A DNA stretch of 60,000 bases, taken from positions 32,824,867 to 32,884,866 of the forward strand of contig CAIIXF020000008.1 of the NCBI GenBank assembly GCA_903813345.2. Direction: 5' to 3'. Of the stretch, positions 13,136-24,400 are shown in pieces (the first letter of the stretch is position 1; every line of letters starts with the position of its first letter). Both the position numbers and the translations under genes were made by a program. Below the pieces are notes generated by a model that saw nothing but the letters and a program-made list of their open reading frames with translations, did no database searches and was not told the origin of the DNA. The DNA is from Owenia fusiformis. Lineage: Eukaryota; Annelida; Polychaeta; Sabellida; Oweniidae.

Positions 13136-13293
13136 GCCTCAGTCACATTTGATCTAGTCGGCAACCATACAGCGGCCCTAGCTTCACAAAATTGAGAGAA
13201 ATATGCAGTGAAAATATAAGGATATATGCAGTACAATGTAAATTTTCTATATCGATTCTGTGAAGCTACAGCCGCTGTATAGCAGACAGAGGC
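13136..13293. mobile_element. MITE family A, copy 1 (GCCTCAGTCACATTTGATC termini)
   Basis: An inverted-repeat element of about 160 bp. Its ends are GCCTCAGTCACATTTG and the reverse form ending GAGGC; the inner arms contain TAGCTTCACAAAATTGA and TCGATTCTGTGAAGCTAC. Two more copies lie at 19986-20167 and 21960-22134. Confidence 0.65.
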
Positions 13294-13590
13294 TTTAAAT
13301 GATGTCTCATTGTTCCATAAAAAATTTTGATTTAAAAATGCCTTGTCTAACTAAGCATTTGATTCCATTTTGTAAATGATTATAATTGTATCATATCAAG
13401 TTCAAATTTACCTGAATATGGTCAATGTGCATGTTGCGTGTCCTGAGTTGTATGATCCTTGCGATGGCTTGTATTAGCTGTAGTCATAAGTTGAGCAATT
13501 GACCATAAAAAAATACAAGCAATACATATATCTTTAAATAACTGTCATTGTCCAGTCTGTATTTGTGCATTTTGTTGTATTTTGTAATTA

Positions 13591-14167
13591 CAGGGTGTCC
13601 CGAAAGTATGGGACCCCCTAGGCAGACATATACCAGTGTCGTCATAGTATGTGTCATATATCATTTTTAAAGCTTATCCAAAGTTACATTGATTTGCCAA
13701 GTATCATGGTTTAACTCTCAAATGGGAAAAAGTTACAGTCTTTTTAAATATTAGTGTTTTGTCAAAATAAAGTTCAATTTTACACCACATTACTAGTCAA
13801 TGTGTCCCCCCTTGGCCATGTTCACAGCAGCAATTATTTTCAGATATGACCTTAAAAGGCCTTCAAATAGGGGTGTGGAATTTTATAATCCTCTTAAAAC
13901 CTGTTTTTTCATCCGACCCGAAAAGAATTGCTGCTGTTAAGATGGCACGGGAGGACACATTAACTAGTGATTTGGTGTAAAAATGAACCCAATTTTGACC
14001 AAACACTAAATTTTAAAATGCCTGTAATATTTCACATTTGAGAGTTGAACCATGATACTTGGCGAATCAATGTAACTTTGGATAAGCTTTAAAATGATAT
14101 ATGACACATACTATGACAACACTGGTATATGTCTGTCTAGGGGGGGGCATACTTTTTGGACACCCTG
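13591..14167. mobile_element. 577-bp foldback MITE with TA target duplication
   Basis: Inverted arms of about 250 bp run from both ends. They start CAGGGTGTCCCGAAAGTATG and share AGACATATACCAGTGT and AAGCTTATCCAAAGTTACAT. TA flanks both sides (13589-13590 and 14168-14169), as for Tc1/mariner-type insertions. No transposase is present. Confidence 0.7.
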
Positions 14168-14194
14168 TATATTAAAGCTATCTGGAAAACTGTT

Positions 14195-17100
14195 TAGTGC
14201 AGTCAGAATGTGGGTTTCGGCGTGCGTTCAGAGGGATTTTATGAGACATAATTTTTCATGTTACTACGATGATTATACATATTTTTATGGATTATTAGAT
14301 CTTAGTTTTTCAGCTTTTAGATTTTGTGGCCATTTAACCCCCCATGGGCTAAAATTTGGACCCCTACTATAAAATTGGGCAAGAACTCAAAAAATACTCA
14401 GTGGAATGTTTCCAAATTACATTGTTATATTGGTATAGGCTAATTGAATATATGATAAAAATTTCATGTCACATGGTTAGGTGGTTGCCATGGAAATGGA
14501 TAAAACATGCCCTTCGGGTGTCAATTTTCAGGCCAATTTTTCAGGACTGACAGAGTCATTTCATGCATATTTTGTCCCCAATGTGTTAGGAAGGGTTAAA
14601 ATGTAAATAGAAAACTTCTATAATATATTAGCAACAATTGTATGTAAAGATCAGTCCACAAAACCTCAGATTTTGGCCTTGTATTGGTCCATGACTTATA
14701 CAGGGGTCTATTTCATAGACTCGAGCTCCCACATTGGATGGATGCTATAACTTTTGAAATAATGGAGATACAGGTCTCATTTTCCATGGTAACCAGGGTT
14801 TTAGGGAAATTCTGGCCCCAACATTGGATGGATGCTATAACTTTTGTAATAAGGGAGATACATGTCTCATTATTTCAGATCTTAGACAATGATTGATTAT
14901 TAATACTAAATTAGACTTTGGGAGCTGAAATTTGATTGGTTACCATGGTAACTAGTTTTTATTGAAATTTGGACCTCCTCAATTGATAAATGCTTAACGT
15001 TTGAATTTAAGCAGATACAGATATCATCATTTCAGGTCTTAAAAATTAATTAGGTTTGTGTATTGAATTAGACTTTGTAGCTTAGCATTTACTTGATTGC
15101 CATGGTAACCATGTTTTGTCGTCATGGTACCCTTAATTTTTTATTTCATTTTTACCTTCATTTGAGAATGGTCAATTCACAACATGTTATACCAAAACGC
15201 TCAAAATTATCATTTTGCTCTTAAATTCAGCAATTTATCCTGTATGTCTGACAGTATAGCCTCATTCCATTCTACTAGTTCTCACACATATTCTGACTCC
15301 CAACTTGTTTTTACTCATCATTATCGTTTTCATCTTCCACAATTACCTCTTAATTAAAAATATCAACAATTTCTATTGGAAAGAAGGATTCTTTTGACCA
15401 TTCTTGTGTTAAAGATTTGTCAGGGAATTCACAGTTCATTCATGCAGTGTTGGGCATAATGGTAGAGCTGGGTTTAGGCTGGTGGGAATGTGTCCATACA
15501 TAGGTTTGATAATTTACCCTCTTCAAATGTGAAAGAAAATGTCAACACCTTCATAAGTGAGGGCAGCACTGTTCTGTTTTGTTCTGTATCTCATGGGAAA
15601 CAGCTCATCTTGTAATCTATTAGTGGCAGTTATTTTTCTATTTCTGCTGTATTTTTGCAGGTGAACAATTCAACTTTCGATTTTATGGTAGCGGGAATTC
15701 CAATATTGTTTCCTATAGAAGAAAACAACTTTAAGAATTGTTTGTCTTCCGTTTCAGTTGATTTACTTTTCCTTTGTTCTGATCCAGTAAACGCATCGAA
15801 GGCTAATATGGCTTCACACAGGACTTAGTCCTAGGTTTGCAGCTACAGGGGTTGGGTTGAGCTTCTGACATCTAATGGGACATAGTTCACATTTGAGGTT
15901 CTTAAGGTTGTTTTCTTCATAATAGGAATCAATATAGAAATTTCTGACACAAAAAAATCCAAAGTTGAATTGTTCACCAGTAAAAGTACAGCAGAATTAC
16001 AAAAATATGTTTGTAACTTACATCAATAGATAACGATATGAGCTGTTTCACATAAGATATTCTCCAAAGCAGAACAGTGCTGCCCTCACTTATGGAGGTT
16101 TTGACATTTCAACTCTTCCCATCTTTCAAGACTGGTCCTTCACTGCTTTCATTGCAACTAATATAATGCAATGAATTAAATGATGAACTCTTCCACCTTG
16201 TAATGATTGCTCATTATAACATTTGAAGAGGATGGATGATAAAACTTATATTTGGAAGTGGAAACATTACCTCCCCCTCGTCTCCCATCGAGTTCACTGT
16301 ATATAAACCTTGAGGGGATCCTCAGCTCAGGTGGGGTACTTTTGACATTTGATATGGCAATGGACCCAAATTTTAGGATCTGGTATGAGAATGCTCTCCA
16401 AATTATGACTTGAGAGGTATGGCAATGGTCGGATTTGGAAATGGTTGTGAAAAATATGTTGCCCCACACTTGTTTTACATGTATGGCATTGATCTAGTAT
16501 ATTCTTAATGTGAGGTTGTTTTTGGTTGTTTTCCTCAATGATCTGCCTTCTTCTCGAGGCATTAGAAATTTTGAATGGCCATGTTTTCATATCTGGATAT
16601 TTGGTATGGCACTGGTCCTATATTTGGGCATTTGGTATGGCTTTTGGGCATTATTTTGGTTGATATCGGAACACATTCAAATTTGACAGATTGGATGGGA
16701 ACATATTGATATTTGAGGTTTCAGCCAAGGATCCCAACCACATTTTATATACAGTGAACCCACAGGGACCAGTCTTAACCCATTCTACCAAGTCCAATAC
16801 TGCATGAATGGACTATATCCCCTAAGGATCCTTATCTCCAGAATGGTCAAAACAATCCTTCATTCCAACAGAAATTGATGATAAGAGGAAATTGTGCTAA
16901 ATGAAAACAGTAATGATGAGTACAAATGAACAAATTAGGAGTCAGAGCTTTTGTAAGAACTAGTCCTATTGAATAAGGCAATATTGTCAGACATACATGT
17001 ATTGTTTACTAGTATTTGATATTTTATGAGCCAAACAATGTTTGCATCTCTAGTATTATTGAGTCATGAGCATGTATATCATATAAAATAGAAAAAAATC

Positions 17101-18185
17101 CCAAAATTGAGAATGAAATGGTAACTTTGAGCAACTTGGTATTTTAGAATAAAGGTTAATCTGAAAACGAAAACAGCAGTTACCATGACAATGAAACATG
17201 GTTACCATGGCAGACAAATAAATCCTAGCTTCCAAAGTCTAATACAATACACACATATTATTATTATCTTACATCCGAAAAGATTATATCTTATCTGGCT
17301 GTATTTAAGAGTTATAGTGTTCATCAATTGTGGAGGTCTGAATTTCAACAAAACCCTGGTTTCCATGGTAACCAATCAAATTTCAGCTCCCAAATCTAAA
17401 TCAATACTTTAAATCCATCATTCTCAAAAATGTGAAAAAAATGAGACACGAATCTCCCTTATTTCAAAAGTTATAACATCCATTCAATGTCGGGGTCAGG
17501 ATTTCCTTAAAACCCTGGTTACCATGGCAACCAATCATATACCAGCTCCAAACTTATATTAAAATACTTAAAACCAACCATTTATGAAGATCTGAAAAAA
17601 TGAGACCTGTATCACCCTTATTTCAAAAGTTATAGCATCCATCCAATGTGGGAGCTCGAGTCTATGAAATAGACCCCTGTATAAGTCATGGACCAATAAA
17701 AGGCCAAAATCTGAGGTTTTGTGGACTGATCTTTACATAGAATTGTAGCTAATATATTATAGGAGTTTTCTATTTACATTTTAACCCTTCCCAACACATT
17801 GGGGACAAAATATGCATGAAATGACTCTGTCAGTCCTGAAAAATTGACCTGAAAATTGAAACCCGAAGGGCATGTTTTATCCATTTCCATGGCAACCACT
17901 TAAGCATGTGACATGAAATTTTTATCATATATTCAATTAGTCTATACCAATATAACTTAGTAATTTGGAAACATTCCACTGAGTATTTTTTGAGTTCTTG
18001 CCCAATTTTATAGTAGGGGTCCAAATTTTAGCCCATGGGGGGTTAAATGGCCACAAAATCTAAAAGCTGAAAAACTAAGATCTAATAATCCATAAAAATA
18101 AGTATAATCATAGTAGTAACATGAAAAATTATGTCTCATAAAATCCCTCTGAACGCACGCCGAAACCTACATTCTGACTGCACTA
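14195..18185. repeat. 4-kb imperfect palindrome (giant inverted repeat)
   Basis: The left arm (about 14195-15740) pairs with the right arm (about 15900-18185). The outermost match is TAGTGCAGTCAGAATG. Further paired blocks include AGAGGGATTTTATGAGACAT, CCCATGGGCTAAAATTTGG, GGTTACCATGG-containing subrepeats, TTGACCATTCT, GGGCAGCACTGTTCTG and GGTGAACAATTCAACTTT. The loop is only about 150 bp, and the right arm holds about 0.65 kb extra (roughly 16110-16780). A 64-residue reading frame occurs in both arms (14356-14550 + and 17830-18024 -) with only four differences, which shows how similar the outer arms are. No transposase or other gene was recognised. Confidence 0.85.
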
Positions 18186-18419
18186 GTTGACTTCAGTTTG
18201 TATAATACAACAGGCCAGCTGATGATTCAGCACGTGGAGAAAAAGTGTGAAAATGGGTCTTTATCTCAATTTAGACCAGTAGATCTTAAATCCATATGAC
18301 CCACACAATCCACACATACAGTTATTTTGCTGGTTACTCTCCTCACATTGTACCTAAGCCACTGTGTCTGAGACACAAAGTTTTTTGACAAAGTTATTAA
18401 GAGGCAACTCAGTCACTTT

Positions 18420-21400
18420 TCATTCTTTCGCTTTTTTTGTTTGTTTCTTGCCTGCTTTCTTCATCCACGGAGACGTCTGTGTCGCAACACTAGCACCCAC
18501 TTTTTTCACTTTAGTTTTTGGAACAGCTGCTGGAAAGAGTAATAAAGCAAAAAGGGCAACATTAGAAAAAACACAAAATACAGAATTTAAACCAAATCTT
18601 TTTGCAAATAACTTATCAAATCCTTTCTATGAGTACATTAAATATTATATCTGATTCATATCTTCTGAAATGGGCTCTTGTTTTTATGACCTTGTAAAAG
18701 ATGATAATGGAAATTCTAATAGAAGGACTTTTATAGAGAGCACCTTTCATTTAAATCACTCAATCAATGTGAATATTTATCGATTCTCTACAGGATTTTT
18801 TATCAAGTGGGTGCAAAATTCTAATTTTCACAATTCACACTGAAATTGGTCAAAATATGACCATTTTTCAGAATTTTTCTCATTTTCAAGTGGGTGCAAA
18901 TGGATTTTCAGTTGGGTGCAAGCCTGCTTTAAAAATCTCAGGTGGGTGCTGCACCCACTTAAATGTTGGGGAGATCACTGGATATTGTCAGCAATTTAAC
19001 AGACAGATAACATATAGATGGCAGATGAGTTGGTGATTCAATAAAAGTTTGCGTTGTTTCACATTTTAGTGGTTTCGCACAATGCTTTTAGCTCAACATA
19101 TCTAGAATCTGTAACCCATTCACCAGATTTATGCATAGAAGATCAAATGTGATAAGATTAGTTGCTGATACGTTTTAGCTATAACCCATTGTGCGAAACT
19201 CTCTATTAGTATTCCACATGGCACCATACAAATATGTTACGGCAGATAACTAAAGATAGAGACCCAAGTTGACAATCTTTCTCGATGATATTCTGCCTTT
19301 CATGAAAGGCTGCATGTGAAATGGATTCTTACTTATAATATCTTACTTATACATTTCTATTTCTACCTTTATTTGCACTCCTAATAGGAGATTTCACTGC
19401 TCCCACAGGCCATACAGGGGTAGATTTTTTGGATTTTACATCTCCATTTGATACTGCCTTCTTTGCAGGGTTAGATTTCTTAACAGGGGATTTTGCCTTC
19501 CCGCTGGGGGTAGATTTCTTTACAGGGGATTTTGACTTCCTTACTTCTGGGGTAGGTCTGGTGGGAGATTTTAGAGTTGGCCGTTTTTTAGTAGAGTCCA
19601 TTTCATCGTTACCTGCTGCACTCTTGCGTTTTCGACTTTTCTGAATAAAAAAGATCTAACATATGACACAGGGCATTAAAATGTAAAATGTCACACCTAC
19701 CATTTGTTACAGATGCTGACTGCCAAACGCCATCCACAAAAAGGTGGAGACTATAACAATATGTCGCTTCTGGTGCCGACATAATAAAAATGAATAGGCT
19801 CATATTTATCTAATTCAACACATATAATCACAATCTCTGCACATACAATGATTTAGTTGGAGCTTTAATTTGTTGATGAAATTAACACATTCCTTGTTGA
19901 GTACCATGTGATAGAAAGTAAGTCATAAAATTATGAATGTTATTTTTCATAACCCACATTTTTTCTTAGCAAAACACAGCTTTAAGCCTTAGTCACATTT
20001 GCTCTATGGCAGGCATCAGTGGCCGAATCTTAACAAAATTGATATAGAAACTCAACATCGTGTTGCTTATCTCGATATCAGTATATTTCATGCTGCATAT
20101 TTTTATCAATTTCGGGAAGCTACGGCCAAAGTACAGTAGGCGTAGATCAAATATGACTGACTCAGGCATTAGTACCTTTATTGGAGATTTCACCGCTTTA
20201 AAGTCAAACTTGCCATCATCTGAGGTTGACATTTTCTTTAGTGCTGTAGTGAATAGTGACCTTAACTTGTTGTAATCTGGTTTCTCTGTATACTCCAGCT
20301 TTGTTGTCATCTCTAAATACTTCTGAATTTCATCTGAAAACAATTAAGTAAAATGACAAACTTGCTGAATATTAAACGAGCTAATTGTTGTTAATAGTGA
20401 TCATCTGTAAACAAACACCATGTGGAAATTGAACAATTTAATGAGGCCTATTTTCTGAAATAAAAATGTTGGAAGAAATTGATATTATGAGAACTCAATC
20501 TGGTGTATGCTTACACCAGTCTTGTACATTTGTCAGATATGGTTTATCAAGTTGTCTGTTTTTACACTAATTTGGTTTGCATTTACACTTATAGTGGTAT
20601 TTACACTGACCTGGTTTTTCACCTTCAGGAAAACAGGCTGACATCAAACTAGGAATGTTCTTCATGTATCTGAAATATGATATTCATGGTTTATAGGGGT
20701 TCTGAAATTAACAAAAAAATGTCACAGTGATGCAGCAATGCTTTTTTGTGCTTGCCAATTTTTTCCATATGACAAACTTTAAAATGTTTTGAACAAATAT
20801 CTTTTGTACTGGTCAAGACATTAAAATCAAAGTATATTCGATGAATAAAATATATCTAGACAGTTTGTCTAGATGTTGTATAAAAATATAATATGAACAC
20901 AAAAACTAGATCGAGACCAATAGGTGCGCCACCTATTTGCAGAATTCAAAACCATATTTCTGCATTGATTACAATTTCTATATGATTCATTCTGGACAAG
21001 CGAAGATATTTCTCTTTTCCAGATATCAAAATTTGGGAAATTGATAGAAATCTACATGAGTAAATACAAACTTGATTTTCTGGTCCCTCACAAATTCTTT
21101 ATTGTTTAGATTGGACTCCCAAGGTAGGCGTCCACACAGCCATTGTAAGAGACAATACCCCAAGACCTCTATATCCCCTCGCCTAGAAGGATAAGCTCCC
21201 TTGTGTGCATCTATACTGGTGAACTCTATAGTCCCATCATGGCACCGTTTGGGGTCCTCCTTGTATTGTTTATGTTGTTTATCGGGTATGTATCTGTATG
21301 CCAGGCCATAGTCAACTAGGTACACCTAAAAATATAAACATTTTACAGTTGTTTGAATGCCAGTTTCCTATAAAGCCATAATGTATTTATATGAAAGATC

Positions 21401-24400
21401 CAGTACATGAAGATGAGGCATATGGTGAACACTATCATACTTAAAGAAAACAAAAAATTTACCCAGCGTGCCCGAAAAAACTACATTCTACATTTTCATA
21501 CCAAAAGACATCCCAGGTTGTCAAATCAGCCCATCAAACATTTTATTTCTAAACAAGCTCTTAAATTTGTTAAAAGTTCTAAGCATTTAAATAGTTTATT
21601 TTGACAAATATTTCTTCTATCTACCTGTTCTGTTGTGCCTTTAGCATAGCCCATCAGCAGATTTGCGGCTTTAATATCTGCATGTACGTACTCATGGTCA
21701 TGAATGTATTCTAGTATAGTCAACTGAAATAGAAATGGTGTTATTAATCATAACATCATGTAATGTACTTGGTAAGTATATTTGGTAAGTTGTTTGTGGC
21801 AAAATGTGTAAATAAATGAAACAACCACTTGCTAATGCCAGCTAGTCAAGATATAGAATTAGAACAATATGTCACTTTTTAGTTAAGACATAATTAATTT
21901 GAAATTGGAAACAGTAGGGTAAAACGTTGATGTTAAAGTGTTGTAATTATACCCTTTATGCGTCAGTCACATTTGATCAATGGCAAATGTACAGCATGCA
22001 GCTATAGCTTCCAAAAATTGAATGAAATATGCAGCATAAAATATAGGAATCAGCAGTATGATGTCGATTTTCTATATCAATTTTGTGAAACTATGGCCGC
22101 CATACTGTCGCCCTAGAGCAAAAGTGATTGAGGCTTTGATCCCTAAAATATATGAAAGGCAGCAAAGGGTTAGGTCTGAAATAGGATTGCAGATATGAAC
22201 TCCTGTCAACTTGTTGGTTATTTTTAAAAAACTTCAGTCGATTTGAAGCAATTTGAAAGTGACGATTTTGAGCCTTTTTTCGAACTTGAATATCTCAAAA
22301 CTGAGGCAAAATTTATCTCAGGTTAAAATGTTGAATACTTGTTGACCATTTTGGGTAAATCAGAAATGTTTTTTTAGCCTTGACCTAAATAAAATTAATT
22401 TTCTACTAAAATCAGCCAAAATCAGCAGAAGGGACATTCGACAGTATCTTACTGAAACCTAACTGAAAGTAGGAGAAAAAGTGCAAGGAAGAATTTTCGA
22501 AGAAATCAAAAATCCGATAAAATTATATAAAGGACCCCTTTCATCTAAATAAAAATTGTTCATGTAGAAAGTAAAGGAGGAGGGAAATTAGTGCAACAGA
22601 TTTTGGACAGTCATATGTTGGATTTTGGCTATTCTCTGAGGATTTAAACAGGTGCATATGTTAGATCAATGCATTACCTCCAGGAAAAGCACTCATAGAG
22701 ATGATAAAATAATTTCGACTCTGAGACAGGGGAGGTGCAAACAACCCACCCACATGTTTTTTCTGAAATGTTGTTCTGACTTTCAACCCCTTCTACCCCT
22801 GCTTTTTAATTTTTGTTGCATCAATATGTTTTGTTTTGACACACAGTTAACCACTTTTAAGGAATAAATAAAGTAGATAGTCAGATAATGATAGAACATC
22901 TAATTCAACAGAACAGTGAGTATTTTTCCTAAATATGCTTTACCAAACCATTCCATTGCTTGAGAAATTCAAAACTAAAACTTTTTCACAACTTGTGTAG
23001 TTATTATGAAAATATAAGTAATTAACATTTTTGCTGATATGTCTAACATTTTAAACCCAGGTGACCAGAAACAAGATTCTGTTCCTTACATTAGAAGGTT
23101 AGGACTTTGAGTGCCGAAAACATGCACACTACTAGTGAAATTTGTCATCCTACCCCAAATGAAATAAAGCACATATTAAATGAATGTTAACTCCATAAAA
23201 TGAATATTAAATCCCATTAAATGAATAAACTTATACCCACTAAATATTATTTCACAACTTCATGAAAGGTAAAAACAATAAATAACAACAAATTAATAAT
23301 AATTATTTTCACTAAGATGTCTACTTAATCACATGTTTAAAAGGTAAAAAGAATAAAATAACAATAAATTAATAATTATTTTCACTTAGGTAATGTCTGC
23401 CTAATCACATGTTCTCATTTGTTTGATATTCAAAATTGATACTCCATGAATTAATATGTACCAGTAAGTGGAGGTTTAGGTTACAAATAGAGGTGAAATG
23501 GTTTTAATGTGGGTTTTATTTGGAACATAAAGTGAATTCAATATTTAAGGATAGATCAGTTGGTGACAATAGTTTTGTTTCAAGAAACCAGAATATGATC
23601 AACTGATGTCAGATTTACTTCAGAGTCAATATGTGCAACATCTTGATTTGCAAATAAAATATGAAAAGGAGGTACAATTACAATAAACAAACACAATAGT
23701 ATTATGCAGAACTTATATTAAGATTGTAGTAATGGATTGGAACACTACCACAGAGACATTGATGAACTTTAAAGTAAGCGCATATGTTACATATGAAGAG
23801 AAGATAATACTGAGTATTACTGCCGCCATAGGATTTATTGGGAATCTTTTCGTTATTTTTGTTTTCCTTAAATCCTTACAACTTCGAAGAAAACTTAGCA
23901 ATATGTTGATTATAAATCAAAGCTTAGTTGACATGTTGGCTTCGTTGTTCATATTATTGACTAAAATATTTGATGGTATGGACTGGATAAAGGAAGAAGG
24001 CCTATTGGCAAATTTCATCTGCAGTTTTTGGCTGTCTGAGTATCTCCCATGGATGTTAGTTACACTTTCATCATTCAACCTCGAAGCGATAACCATTGAG
24101 CGATACATATCTCTGATACATCCATTATTTTACAGGAAACACATCTCCAAGAAACTAATTTGGAGAGTCATAGTCCTTCTATGGTTGATAGGCTTGGTGC
24201 ACGAAAGCTACGAAATCTGGAGTTCTGTCTTAAAAGGAACAAATGCTCCTTGTGGACGAAATGGCCGAGCAAACAGTTCCATCAAATATTTGGCATCTAC
24301 ATATTTGTTGTTGAATTTTTTATGCCAATTTGTATTATGGTATATTGCTACAGCAGAATTGTCCATATGATTCACAGTGGATCAAAACTAAAAATTGGAT

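Noticed and set aside
14356-14550. 64-codon frame MDPYYKIGQELKK, repeated at 17830-18024 on the other strand
   Set aside because: The two copies are the arms of the palindrome. Short, without neighbours or known domain; kept only as evidence for arm similarity.
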